Shown: positions 41,183 through 51,969, counted from the first letter of the stretch. The stretch: 59,648 nt of DNA from Planctomycetaceae bacterium (GCA_020850695.1 JADZEF010000051.1:1-59648), one strand, 5' to 3'. A program made the numbers and translations. The notes: generated by a model from the letters alone, not told the origin.

Positions 41183-43597
41183 ATGTCCCGTCCGTCGCTT
41201 GCGGGTCTGCTGCTGGTCGTCCTCGCCGCATGTTCGCCGTGCATGTGCGCGGCCGAAGATTCTTCGGACACGAAATCCATTGCCGCCGCATTGAAGTCGC
41301 TGGCGGATGATTCGCGGGTGCTGGGCAAGGATGACGCTTCCCGCACCGGCGCCCAGCGCATGCTGAGCGATGATCTTCGGGCTCGCCGCGCCGAAGCCAA
41401 TCGCCGCGATCGCGACGCCTGGCGAAAGATCACATCTCGTGAGGAATGGGAGAAGTTCCGTGATGAGCGGATCGCGGCGCTGCGGCGTTCGCTGGGAGCC
41501 GACGGGCCGCGGGGCGAGCTGAAACTGCGGTCGCTCAGGACGATCGAGGGGGACGGCTTCCGCATCGAGAACGTCGTGTTCGAGAGTCGCCCGGGCGTCA
41601 CTGTCACGGCCAACCTCTATTCGCCGGCGAAGCCGACCGATTCGATGCCCGGTATGCTCCTCTGCCACAGCCACCACCGCCCGAAGATCGACGGCGAGTT
41701 GCAGGACATGGGCATGATCTTTGCCCGCGCCGGATGCCTGGTTCTGGTCATGGATCAACTGGGGCACGGCGAGCGCCGGCAACATCCCTTTGCGACGGAG
41801 AAAGATTTCGACGGACCATTCCGTCCGAGCCGCCAGGACTACTTCTTCCGCTACAACGTCGGCATGCAGCTGCACCTCGTGGGAGAGAGCCTGATCGGCT
41901 GGATGGCCCACGACCTGAGTCGCGGCGTCGACGTGCTGCTTGCGCGTCCGGGAATCGATCCGAAGCGGATCATCCTGATGGGTGCGGTGGCCGGCGGCGG
42001 CGACCCCGCCGCGGTGGCGGCGGCGCTTGACCCACGGATTGCGGTGGCCGTGCCGTTCAACTTCGGCGGACCGCAACCCGAGAACACCTATCCGCTGCCC
42101 GACGATGCAGAAGAGAGCTTCAACATGTTCGGCGGCGGAAGCTGGGAGTCGACCCGCAACCTGCGCCGGTCGATCGGCGACGGCTTTCCCCCGTGGGTGA
42201 TCGTTGGATCGCTCGCGCCGCGCGGCCTGATCTACGCCCACGAATTCAGCTGGGACCGCGAGCGCGACCCGGTGTGGAAGCGGCTCGAAACGATCTTCGG
42301 CTGGTACGACGCCCGCGACCGCCTTTGCTTCACGCACGGCTATGGGAGAGTGACGCTCTCGTCCAACGAAGCGTCGCACTGCAACCACATCGGGGCCGTC
42401 CATCGGAAGCTGATCTATCCGACGCTTGAAAAATGGTTCGGCATTCCAGCTCCGAAAGACGAGTATCGCGATCGTCGAGAGGCTTCCGAGTTGCTGTGTC
42501 TGCCGTCGCCGGGAGGCGCCGAGGTGGCCATGCCGCTGCTGCATTCCGTGCTGCGGCTGGGCGTGACAGACCGCGAAGCGGAACGCGCACGTGCGGAGAC
42601 CGCGGCAACGGTTGAGGAGCGAACCGCGCGGATGCGAAAGGAGTGGTCCGGCCTTCTCGGCGACGTCAGCGCGGCGCCGGATGCGCAGGCGACGGCAGCC
42701 GCCGCTGCACAGGAGGCCGCGCCATTCTCCATGGAACGTCTGGTCGTGAAGACGGAACGCGAGATCGTGGTGCCGATACTGCTGATGACGCCGCATTCCG
42801 CGCTGAAGGAGACGGAATCCAGGGCCGGAAAGCGGCCGCTCGTGGTCGGCGTGGCTCAGGCTGGAAAGTCGACGTTCCTCCGCGAGCGAGCCGATCGCCT
42901 GACGGAACTGCTGAAGGCGGGAATTGCGATCGCACTCATTGATGTCCGAGGAACGGGCGAAACCGCCGTCGGCAGCGACCGTGCCCGCAACAGTGCTGCG
43001 ACCAGCCTCTCGTCCTCAGAACTGATGCATGGCGGAACGCTGGTAGGGGCACAACTTCGCGATCTGCGGACGGCACTGGCGACGCTACGGAAGCGGAAGA
43101 ATGTCGATCCGTCACGCATCGCGCTCTGGGGAGATTCCTTTGCCCCGCTCAATGATCGCGAGGTCCGTGTTCCGCTCGACGCCGAGAAGCAGCCGCGCCT
43201 GGCGGAGCCGCTCGGGCATCTGCTGGCGTTGCTCGGAGGGTTGTACGAGCCGGAACTCGCCGCAGTCGTTTCGGCGCGCGGCGGGCTGGCCTCCCTGGCT
43301 TCGTTGCTCGAGAGCCCTTTTCCCTGCATCCCGCACGATGCGCTCATCCCAGGCGCATTGCTGATGGGTGATCTCGACGACTTGAGCGCCGCCATCGTCC
43401 CCCGGCCAATGTGGATTGGGGGATTGGTCGATCAGCACAATCACCCTGCCGAGACGCCGGGTCAGGAAGGCCAGCGTTCGCTGCTTCCCCGCACGGTCAA
43501 GGCGTCTCGGGCAGCAGCTTCAACGAACTTCGTGATCCGTCCCGACGATCAGCCCGGCCCCGATTTGACGGCCTGGCTGATCGAGCGGTTGAAGTGA
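41183..43597 (+). CDS. Two-domain alpha/beta hydrolase, likely lipoprotein
   Basis: The 804-residue protein has a lipobox (LAAC, Cys17) after a short hydrophobic stretch, so it is probably a lipid-anchored envelope protein. Domain 1 (about 130-430) looks like a dienelactone-hydrolase/acetyl xylan esterase fold (MLLCHSHHRPKIDGEL, VMDQLGHGERRQ). Its nucleophile elbow reads MGAVAGGG at 266-273 with no Ser. Domain 2 (about 520-800) has ALWGDSFAP with Ser652 in elbow position and ends HNHPAE. The pair suggests one degenerate and one active domain, or a Ser replaced for a binding role. A GGAG site lies seven bases before ATG 41183. Substrate is unknown; esterases of this group often act on sugars or plant acids. 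Confidence 0.8.
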   Translation: MSRPSLAGLLLVVLAACSPCMCAAEDSSDTKSIAAALKSLADDSRVLGKDDASRTGAQRMLSDDLRARRAEANRRDRDAWRKITSREEWEKFRDERIAALRRSLGADGPRGELKLRSLRTIEGDGFRIENVVFESRPGVTVTANLYSPAKPTDSMPGMLLCHSHHRPKIDGELQDMGMIFARAGCLVLVMDQLGHGERRQHPFATEKDFDGPFRPSRQDYFFRYNVGMQLHLVGESLIGWMAHDLSRGVDVLLARPGIDPKRIILMGAVAGGGDPAAVAAALDPRIAVAVPFNFGGPQPENTYPLPDDAEESFNMFGGGSWESTRNLRRSIGDGFPPWVIVGSLAPRGLIYAHEFSWDRERDPVWKRLETIFGWYDARDRLCFTHGYGRVTLSSNEASHCNHIGAVHRKLIYPTLEKWFGIPAPKDEYRDRREASELLCLPSPGGAEVAMPLLHSVLRLGVTDREAERARAETAATVEERTARMRKEWSGLLGDVSAAPDAQATAAAAAQEAAPFSMERLVVKTEREIVVPILLMTPHSALKETESRAGKRPLVVGVAQAGKSTFLRERADRLTELLKAGIAIALIDVRGTGETAVGSDRARNSAATSLSSSELMHGGTLVGAQLRDLRTALATLRKRKNVDPSRIALWGDSFAPLNDREVRVPLDAEKQPRLAEPLGHLLALLGGLYEPELAAVVSARGGLASLASLLESPFPCIPHDALIPGALLMGDLDDLSAAIVPRPMWIGGLVDQHNHPAETPGQEGQRSLLPRTVKASRAAASTNFVIRPDDQPGPDLTAWLIERLK

Positions 43598-43669
43598 AGC
43601 GCGCGATCGCTCACGGATTCGCACGAGACGTGATTGTGCCACACTTCAAGGATCCGAAAAACGAACAAA

Positions 43670-43700
43670 GGTGGGCCGAAACCAACAGTTCCGACCCACC
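43670..43700 (-). terminator. Rho-independent terminator of the His/Tyr-rich gene
   Basis: Read on the minus strand, a 13-base stem (ggtgggtcggaac paired with the copy nearer the 5' side of the plus strand) is followed by tttgttcgttttt. It lies about 80 bases after the stop of the 43779 gene, so it probably terminates that gene. Confidence 0.75.
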
Positions 43701-43778
43701 TCTGAAGGGGACGCCGCCTCATGGATCGAGAGCCAGTCGCCCGCGTTCTTCCACGATTTCTTCCCAATTCCTGACGGA

Positions 43779-44093
43779 TCAGTAGCTCCAGGAATTGTAA
43801 TACCCGTAGGTGTACGGCTGGGTGTAGTAGTAACCCGGCGTGTAGCCGTAGGTCCCGTACGAGTAGTACCTCGGGCTGGAGTACCACGAGCGATATGGTG
43901 AATAGGAGCCGTAGTAGCCGCGGTGGTGATGATGATGGTGGTGCCGGTGGCTTCCGCGATAGTGTCGATAGTGGCCGTGCGAATGGCCGCGATGGCGGCC
44001 CCAGTGCGGCCTTGCATCCGCGGAATCGGGCACTGCGGCGACGAGTCCGAACACGATCGAAAGACCAATGAGAAGTTTCGATGCCAGTTTCAT
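43779..44093 (-). CDS. Secreted His/Tyr-rich small protein
   Basis: The 104-residue protein starts MKLASKLLIGLSIVFGLVAA, a clear signal peptide with cleavage near ADA-RP. The mature part is a His-rich stretch (HSHGHYRHYRGSHRHHHHHH) and then a Tyr/Ser/Gly-rich tail ending YGYYNSWSY. No cysteines. Such sequence could bind metals or form a cross-linked, film-like or adhesive material; the function is not known. The start is set at the Met before KLASK because an AAGGAG site precedes it and the frame upstream is unlike a signal peptide. A terminator follows the stop. Coding status is well supported by the signal peptide and biased composition. Confidence 0.8.
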   Translation of the reverse strand: MKLASKLLIGLSIVFGLVAAVPDSADARPHWGRHRGHSHGHYRHYRGSHRHHHHHHHRGYYGSYSPYRSWYSSPRYYSYGTYGYTPGYYYTQPYTYGYYNSWSY

Positions 44094-44528
44094 CTCTGTT
44101 TTTCTCCTTGCGTGGACCGGCGTCCGGCACAGTGAGTTGCGTGGCCTCCGAAGTCTTCCGCCGTGGACGGGTTCGATCCAAAAGCACACCGACCGTTCGC
44201 CATGCAAAATTGATATTTCCTCTTCCTTGTAGGGGAGCATGGGGCGTGCCGCGCGGGAGAGAATCCATAACTTTCGACGGGGGTTGTGGATGCAGCCTCG
44301 CTGGGAAGTCGGAAGTCACGTCGTGAACGGTCAATGCTCCCGCATTCTGGAAAGCGGGGGACCATCGATGTCATGAGCATGTCTTGATGCTGAGATCGTT
44401 TTGAACGCGGTCGCAGCCTTTTACCGGGGGTCGACATACAGAATGCCATGCCGGAACATCGCCTAGCGGTCGATGTCATAAGTTTCAGGAGGATTCAGAG
44501 ATCCCGAATGACCAGACGAATGACCAGA
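44094..44528. other. Spacer without a gene
   Basis: It holds the 5' region of the minus-strand His/Tyr-rich gene, fairly AT-rich at 44160-44240, so its promoter is probably there. Just before the R1 copy a short direct repeat atgaccaga occurs at about 44507 and 44519. No gene is recognised. Confidence 0.45.
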
Positions 44529-44615
44529 AAGGGGTGGCTGGGGTCGAGGCTTTGCGAGCCCCCAGCGGATGACGCGTCAAGCTGGGGGCTCCCTTCGGTC
44601 GACCCCAGCCACCCT
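44529..44615. repeat. Palindromic intergenic repeat, family R1, copy 2
   Basis: Both arms match the copy at 1-91 base for base over about 35 positions; only the centre (ggatgacgcgtcaa here) differs. The arms pair across the short centre. It lies 868 bases upstream of the RNase E/G gene. Confidence 0.85.
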
Positions 44616-45483
44616 ACCGCTTCGCTATGAACTGCGGGCAGGGACATGGCGAGGGAATCCGCGCGGCGTACGAGTCCCTGGGTTGGCAGGCTCAACCGTT
44701 GGCGGGGTCGCATCTTTCGGGGGCGTCCGCTACACTTCGACCCACCACTTCGGGAGGCTGGGATAAATTCTCGCCCTTCTTCCGAGAAATCCCGAGACAC
44801 GTCCAAGCTCACTGTGTCCCGGCAGGCGTCCTCGACGCCCGCACGGCCGAACACGTTTTTTCTGGCCCAAGGCCGCTGTGGTCGAGGGCGACTCCTTCTT
44901 TTTCCGGATCTGGTTCGAGTGTTCCGTCGCGCTTCTGCCATCCCTTCTTTGGATTGCAGCGTTCGTGCTGTCGCCTGTGCGCGGGCCGAACGAATGGAGA
45001 GCGCCTCGCCCCCCCGCCCGGCAATTCGTGACCGATTTCTCCCCGCCCTCCCGGTGATTCGCACCGTCGGCGTCGAAAATCCGTTGCGGTCCATGCCTCG
45101 GCAGGAATCGGCTATCCCGCTCTCCGGCTCGACGCCTGAATCTGCTTCCCCGACTGCCTTCGCCAGCAAGCCCGTCCCGCGTCCCGTCACGGCACGCCTC
45201 CTCTTCCAACCGTCCCGGTTGCCCGCACGCTCCTCAAGCCTGCCTCAAGGTTCCTTCCCGGGACCTGCAACCCACCCATCGAACCATAAGGTCGATGGGT
45301 CTGCATTTGTTCCGCCTGGCCCGAGGGGGCCTGCCGCAACGATATGCCAATCTGGAAGCACGGCCCCCGCCCACGTCGCCCGCTGGACCCCGGCCGAGAA
45401 CCGCCGCACATCGTCCGGTTCTCATTGCGCGTTGTCAGCCCGGGGAAGCCTCTCGGTCCTGCCGGAGCGACGAAAGGCGACCG
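44616..45483. other. Long leader region of the RNase E/G gene
   Basis: No convincing gene is present; the frames on both strands are Arg/Ser/Pro-rich. A hairpin cccatcga/tcgatggg lies at about 45274-45298, about 190 bases before the start codon. A long 5' untranslated region would fit an RNase E type gene, as E. coli rne regulates its own mRNA through its leader, but nothing here proves that. Confidence 0.4.
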
Positions 45484-47115
<1,632 letters not shown>

Positions 47116-47163
47116 GGAGTCTTTATACTTCCGGGCTTCCCAAAAATGGGGTCGGATGAGAGA

Positions 47164-47276
47164 GGGTTCAGGGATCGGGAATCAGGATCCAGGGAAAACC
47201 TGGATTCTGGAGGGACCGTCCCATGCATTATTGTCTGGTCTTCCCTGAATCCTGACTCCTGAATCCTGACCCCTTG
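47164..47276. repeat. Word-palindrome spacer (R6) between rne-like gene and rplU
   Basis: The left part (ttcagggatcgggaatcagg onward) is complementary to the right part (cctgaatcctgactcctgaa, which is itself a tandem of tcctga words). The middle holds ggatccagg/cctggattc pairing as well. It ends about ten bases before the GAGG site of rplU. Confidence 0.75.
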
Positions 47277-47294
47277 CTTCGCCGAGGTTTTGCC

Positions 47295-47654
47295 ATGTTT
47301 GCCGTGATTGCCGATGGTGGTCGCCAATATCGCGTTCAGCCGGGCGATGTGTTGAGCGTCGACTACCGCGAAGAGTTGAAGGACGGGGGCGTTCTGACGT
47401 TCGACCAGGTTCTGCTGGCGAACGGCGGAGGCGCCAGCACCATCGGCGCGCCGGTGATCGGCGGAGCGACGGTGACGGCCGAAGTCATCACCGGGCTCGA
47501 AAAGGGCATCAAGCTCGACATCCGGAAGTTCCGCCGCCGCAAGAACTATCGCCGCAAGACCGGTCACCGCCAGAAGTACACGCGGGTGAAGATCACCGGA
47601 ATCGACGTTCCGGGTCTCGAGATCCGCGAGACGGCGCCGGCCGCCAAGAGCTGA
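47295..47654 (+). CDS. rplU: Ribosomal protein L21
   Basis: The 119-residue protein matches bacterial L21: MFAVIADGGRQYRVQPGDVL at the start (E. coli reads MYAVFQSGGKQHRV), the internal APVIGGATVTAEVI and the RNA-binding basic block FRRRKNYRRKTGHRQ. L21 binds 23S rRNA in the large subunit. GAGG lies seven bases before the ATG. In most bacteria rpmA (L27) follows rplU directly. Here a strong terminator comes next and then a minus-strand outer-membrane gene, so L27 must be encoded elsewhere. Confidence 0.97.
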   Translation: MFAVIADGGRQYRVQPGDVLSVDYREELKDGGVLTFDQVLLANGGGASTIGAPVIGGATVTAEVITGLEKGIKLDIRKFRRRKNYRRKTGHRQKYTRVKITGIDVPGLEIRETAPAAKS

Positions 47655-47713
47655 GTCGTCCGTCGCGAAAGGCGTGTCCGCACATCGCTTCGATGAGGAC
47701 ACCTGAGTTGTAG

Positions 47714-47761
47714 ACAAAAACGGGAGCCACGAGCGAGTTCGCTGGTGGCTTCCGTTTTTGT
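47714..47761 (+). terminator. Rho-independent terminator after rplU
   Basis: Arms at 47714-47730 and 47745-47761 (gtggcttccgtttttgt) pair over 17 positions with one G-U pair, followed by a T run within the 3' arm itself. It lies 60 bases past the rplU stop and should end the rne-rplU transcript. Confidence 0.9.
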
Positions 47762-47770
47762 GCGCCGTCG

Positions 47771-47811
47771 AAAAGGAAAAAGCCGCCGGGCGGTTTCCCG
47801 CGCCGGCGGCT
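47771..47811 (-). terminator. Rho-independent terminator of the outer-membrane barrel gene
   Basis: On the minus strand the stem agccgccgg ... ccggcggct is followed by ttttcctttt. It lies about 150 bases past the stop of the 47958 gene and faces the rplU terminator, so the two genes are insulated from each other. Confidence 0.85.
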
Positions 47812-47957
47812 CTTCTGCGATCGGCTGAAGGTCACGGCTCCGAGGAACCGTGCAGAACGCCGATCGTCGTGTATTCCTTGCTGCGAGTCGAGGCGGCCGA
47901 AGCCTTCCTCACACCCACAGTCTGACAGGAACATTCATCGGCCAGTCAGGCCCGGTC

Positions 47958-49448
47958 TCAGTAGGTAATTACGAGATCGGTGGTGAAGAGGAACTGGTGC
48001 CCCTTCGTTCCGATCGGAGTGCCACCCGCCGGATTATCGGCAAGGTCGAACGGACGATTTCCGCTCTTGGACGCCCAGTCGTAGCGGCACTCGGGCCGCA
48101 GCACGACGCAATCCATCATCTTCCAGTTGAGGCCGAGGGAGACTGTGTGGTAATCGGCCCCTTCTCCATCGCGGAGAACCCGGAATCCATCGTCATCGCG
48201 GAACCATTCATAGCGACCGCCGGCCTTCAGCTGTTCGTTGATCTGGTAGTACAGATTGTTGTTGACCCCGTACCATTCCGCCTTTTGGAACGTGCCGTCC
48301 GGGCGGGCCACCGCATTCTGTTGAGCGCCCCGGTCGTGCTGGATGATCCAGGTCCACTTTTCGGTCAGGTGCTGCGTCAGCGTGATGGTGTAGAGCGTAC
48401 GGTCGCCTCGACGGTCGCTCGTGCCGTCAAACACCAGACGCTCTTCCCCATGAATGACTTCGACAGCGAGCGCTGTTCCGGTGTCCTTGTTCGTGTAGTT
48501 CACGCCGCCGATGTACGACTTGGTGTCGTTGGTGTCATCGGAGTTGTCCCAGCCCTGGACAATGCCGTTGTTCAACGACCAGTTGTCGTTGAGCTTGTAG
48601 TTCCAGAGGATACCGGTATGAGTGAACGGTTCGCCGTATTGGAACGCGTAGGAATGTGTCGCGAAGAAGTTCTGCGGGTCGGCGACGACGTCGAATCCCA
48701 GAATCGTATAGAAGTGCCCGATCTTCACCGAGCTGTTGTAGCCCGCGATCTCGGCATAACCCTGAGGCAGCGCGAAACCGTGCAGACGGCCGTTATCGGG
48801 GCCGAAGACGGTTCGGTTCGGTCCGTCCTGCCGATTCCACCGATGCGTTCCGTCCTGTTCCAGTTCCAGGCCGCGTGACGTGGTGAAGAAGTAGTCGGAG
48901 CCGTACAGAGCATCGACGCGTCCGCCGAACTGCAGCTCATCCTTCGTCTGATCCAGGATTCTTTCGAAAATCAGATAAACCTGATTGAGCTGGTATTCAT
49001 TGGCGCGGTCCGTGAAGGAAACCGGCCCGTTGGTGCGCGTATCGGGGCGATCCGGGTTGAAGGTGAAACTCTGGCCGACCCAGCCGTGCAGTTTGAGCCC
49101 GTGATCGTCCAGGTAGTTGTGTCCGTTCCGATCGTCGAAAAGCCGCTGAAGAAGGTCGCACGGGGGAACTTCGATCGACTTCTGAGCTTCGTCCGTATCG
49201 ACGACATCTCGCCCTTCCTCTCTGGAAGGGGGCGGTTCGAGCCCGGCAGGGACCCCGGGACTGGTCTGGCTGGCGGCCGGTTCACCGGCGGGTGCAGGCG
49301 GGACATCCGTCTTCTGTGCGACGCGATCCGGCGGATGCACAGCGCGCCCACCTTGTGCGAATGCCGAGAGGCCGCCTCCCAGGCAGCTCATCAGCACTCC
49401 CGCAGCCGCCGCTCCCCGCAGCGCGCCGGACCAGTTGAACTTCGGCAT
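47958..49448 (-). CDS. Outer-membrane beta-barrel protein (porin-like)
   Basis: The 496-residue protein has a signal peptide (hydrophobic core LRGAAAAGVLMSCLGGGL) and a ~70-residue Pro/Glu-rich region. An alternating, aromatic-rich barrel follows (for example YQLNQVYLIFERILDQTKDE, NNNLYYQINEQLKAGGRYEW), ending in Tyr (FTTDLVITY), the usual outer-membrane insertion signal. Internal parts read FGGRVDALYGSDYFFTTS and GHFYTILGFDVVADPQNFF, typical of the planctomycete barrels annotated as BBP2/DUF1597-like. It is probably a porin for small solutes. MPKFNWSG start has AGGAG six bases upstream. Its own terminator is visible downstream. Confidence 0.88.
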   Translation of the reverse strand: MPKFNWSGALRGAAAAGVLMSCLGGGLSAFAQGGRAVHPPDRVAQKTDVPPAPAGEPAASQTSPGVPAGLEPPPSREEGRDVVDTDEAQKSIEVPPCDLLQRLFDDRNGHNYLDDHGLKLHGWVGQSFTFNPDRPDTRTNGPVSFTDRANEYQLNQVYLIFERILDQTKDELQFGGRVDALYGSDYFFTTSRGLELEQDGTHRWNRQDGPNRTVFGPDNGRLHGFALPQGYAEIAGYNSSVKIGHFYTILGFDVVADPQNFFATHSYAFQYGEPFTHTGILWNYKLNDNWSLNNGIVQGWDNSDDTNDTKSYIGGVNYTNKDTGTALAVEVIHGEERLVFDGTSDRRGDRTLYTITLTQHLTEKWTWIIQHDRGAQQNAVARPDGTFQKAEWYGVNNNLYYQINEQLKAGGRYEWFRDDDGFRVLRDGEGADYHTVSLGLNWKMMDCVVLRPECRYDWASKSGNRPFDLADNPAGGTPIGTKGHQFLFTTDLVITY

Positions 49449-50170
49449 GACTCGCTCCTGCATCGTCCCGAAAGGACGGGCTTCGAATCCTTGAATCCCA
49501 CGCGGGCGACGAGGACTGTCTTGTCGCCGATTCAATCGCTTCAACCTGCCGGAAATCCCCGCAAACGGTCCCTGGTCCGACTCAAATCGCCTCGCTCGAC
49601 CGCCATTCCGGCGTCGATTGCTGTCAGAACCGCTGCGGCCCGCGAGATGAGCGCAATCGAGGGCCGCGGTCTATCCGGAAACATCGGCAGAAGGCTCAGT
49701 CTTGTGCATCGCAAAAGATTGAACCGGCTCGCCTTGCGCCGTGGGAAAAACCGGAATGACCCGAAGCTTCCCCCTGCCTTGTGCAAAATGACGCAGGGTG
49801 TGCGGATTCGCAAAAGTCTGCGGAGGGATTCCCATGCAGGGACGCCTCAAGAGTGAGCGAGCGGCCGCCGCAGTCCAACCCGCCAACCACTCGGCCTAAC
49901 GCGGACGCCCGCTTGAACAGGAACAAATGCCGCATCTGCCAAATTCCAGGGCACTCCCACAGGAATGTTAATCTGTAACGCCTCTTCCTGACGGCGACCG
50001 CTCAACGCAAAATCTTTCGCACCCTCTGCGCGGAAAGTGAAACCGCAACGAGTGCCGCCCCGCCGGATGCCATTTCCTGATCCGCGGAAAACCGACATGA
50101 TCCGCGCGCGACTCTCCGTCGTTTCTCCCCGAGAATCGAAGTCCTCTGACCTCCCTGTCCCGGTGCCAGC
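49449..50170. other. Spacer without a recognised gene
   Basis: Several short phrases are repeated here: cttgtgcatcgcaaaag near 49702, cttgtgcaaaatgacgcagg near 49779 and ttcgcaaaag near 49806. They suggest binding sites or degraded repeats in front of the divergent barrel and zinc-ribbon genes. Frames on either strand are short and Arg/Ser-rich. No gene called. Confidence 0.4.
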
Positions 50171-50869
50171 ATGCCGATTCAATGCGTCGAGTGCGGTCGA
50201 GACATCCCTGCGGCGGACGTCAACATCGACACCGCCCTGGCGAAATGCACGGGCTGCAACGCCGTCTTCGGCATCATGGATCAGATCGCCGACGGCGACA
50301 CCCTGCGTTCGCCGGCCGCGCCGGTCCGCGAAGTCGCATTACCCCCCCGATTCACCGTCGATGATTTCGGCGGCACCCTCCGGATCCAGTTCCGGTGGTT
50401 CACGCCGATGGTCTTCTTCCTCCTTTTTTTCTGCATCTTCTGGGACGGCTTCCTGGTGGTCTGGTACGCCATCGCTTTCTCGACGAACGGCCCGCTGATG
50501 ATGAAGCTCTTCCCGCTGCTTCACGTGGCCGTCGGCCTCGGCCTCACCTGGTTCGTGCTCGCCACGTTCGTCAACCGCACCACGATCACCGTGGGAGACG
50601 GGGCGTGCGTCGTGAAGCACGGCCCTCTGCCGTGGCCGGGCAACCGCAACCTGCTGAGCGACGACATCGAGCAACTTGACGTCACCCGCAAGACCCGCGT
50701 CAACAAGGGAAACGTCAGGCATTACTACGACGTGGTCGCCCGGATGCGGGACGGGTCGAAGACGACACTGGTTTCGAGCCTCCCCGAATCTGACCAGGCG
50801 CGGTACATCGAACAGCAGATCGAACGCTTCCTGCGGATCAAGGACCAGCCGGCGCCGTATGAGGACTGA
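50171..50869 (+). CDS. Zinc-ribbon membrane protein, unknown
   Basis: The 232-residue protein opens with a zinc ribbon (Cys5, Cys8, Cys26, Cys29; QCVECGRDI and CTGCNAVFG). Two or more TM helices follow (about 78-103, VFFLLFFCIFWDGFLVVWYA, and about 112-135, LHVAVGLGLTWFVLATF). A C-terminal part (VRHYYDVVARMRDGSKTTLV ... ARYIEQQIERFLRIKDQ) looks like a PH-like or DUF-type cytoplasmic domain seen in similar planctomycete membrane proteins. I recognise no precise family. Start at ATG 50171 follows a weak ribosome site. Convergent with rtcA. Confidence 0.75.
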   Translation: MPIQCVECGRDIPAADVNIDTALAKCTGCNAVFGIMDQIADGDTLRSPAAPVREVALPPRFTVDDFGGTLRIQFRWFTPMVFFLLFFCIFWDGFLVVWYAIAFSTNGPLMMKLFPLLHVAVGLGLTWFVLATFVNRTTITVGDGACVVKHGPLPWPGNRNLLSDDIEQLDVTRKTRVNKGNVRHYYDVVARMRDGSKTTLVSSLPESDQARYIEQQIERFLRIKDQPAPYED

Positions 50870-50922
50870 GCCGGGGACGACATCCCATCGACGTCCATCC
50901 GCCACGAACTTGCGTGAAGCGA

Positions 50923-51948
50923 CTATCCCACCTCGACGAGCGTCTGGCGCTCGTCGACCTCGGCGAAGCGAATGGGCACATCGAGGAACATCCGGATGAC
51001 GTCCGCATTCGTCCGCGTGTGCTCGGTCACGGTTTGAGTGAGAAACCGTCCCCCTTCACCCAGGGCCATCGGCAGCAGCAGTTGATCGGCGAGGTGCGGA
51101 CCGACCGGGATTTCCGAGTCGAGATAAGCCTTCGCTTCGTCCGCAGCCCCCTGGGCGACACGTTCGGCGGGAACGCCGACTGCCCCGAAGCCGATAAAAA
51201 CTTCCGTCACGTGTTCGCTCCGCACTTCGACCAGCACGACGTTGCCGATGCTGCTCGACTTCTTTTCCTCGACCACTTCGCAATTCTCCTTCGGAAGGTC
51301 AAGCACGCGTGCCACGCGATTGACCTCGCGCTCCGCGATTCCGCGATTCAGCAAAGAGACAATCGCCCGAGTCCTGATCTCACGCACCTCGCCGCGCTGG
51401 GTCAGGTCCAGTCGACTCAGCCGAGAATCCGGAGCCGCCGCTCCAATCCGCGCGACGATTCTTCCGCCTCCCCTGGGATAGAAGCCGTACCGCTGAAGTT
51501 CGACCGAGACGTTCGCCCCCATCCGATTCAGCAGCGGTACGAACGCCTTCTCGAGAAAGTCAAAGGGGGGGGCGTGATCGTTGTGCGTCCCTCCGTCGAT
51601 CTGCACAAGAGACGGCTCGGGCTGCATCAGCAGGGCTGGCAACACGGTCTGAAGAACGAGGGTGGTACTTCCAGCCGTGCCGATATCAATGCGGTATTCA
51701 CCGGGCTGTATGGGGCCCGGCTCGAACGTGAGCGTTCCAGAACCCCTTTTTCCACCGAGCAGCTGCGCTCCGCAGACGTCCGCCGCCGTTTCAACGCACA
51801 CCTGGTGCTGCGGCTGAAGCCCCGGACGCGAGCGGCGGGCGCGAATGTTGTTCAACCGGAACGGCGTCCCGGTGATCATCGAGAGGGCCAGCGAGGTGCG
51901 CAGGATCTGCCCGCCCCCTTCCCCCTGCGATCCATCAATCTCAAGCAT
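50923..51948 (-). CDS. rtcA: RNA 3'-terminal phosphate cyclase
   Basis: The 341-residue protein has the RtcA signatures: DGSQGEGGGQILRTSLALS at the start, RARRSRPGLQPQH, GTAGSTTLVLQT, YPRGGGR, GPHLADQLLLPMAL and the active-site TEHTRTNADVI, whose His takes the AMP. The enzyme converts RNA 3'-phosphate ends to 2',3'-cyclic phosphates using ATP. Length and motif order fit bacterial RtcA. GAGG precedes the start by five bases. No RtcB ligase, RtcR regulator or RNA-repair partner is seen within this window. Family certain, physiological role unclear. Confidence 0.96.
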   Translation of the reverse strand: MLEIDGSQGEGGGQILRTSLALSMITGTPFRLNNIRARRSRPGLQPQHQVCVETAADVCGAQLLGGKRGSGTLTFEPGPIQPGEYRIDIGTAGSTTLVLQTVLPALLMQPEPSLVQIDGGTHNDHAPPFDFLEKAFVPLLNRMGANVSVELQRYGFYPRGGGRIVARIGAAAPDSRLSRLDLTQRGEVREIRTRAIVSLLNRGIAEREVNRVARVLDLPKENCEVVEEKKSSSIGNVVLVEVRSEHVTEVFIGFGAVGVPAERVAQGAADEAKAYLDSEIPVGPHLADQLLLPMALGEGGRFLTQTVTEHTRTNADVIRMFLDVPIRFAEVDERQTLVEVG

Positions 51949-51969
51949 GGTGCCTCATCCTTTTCACAG

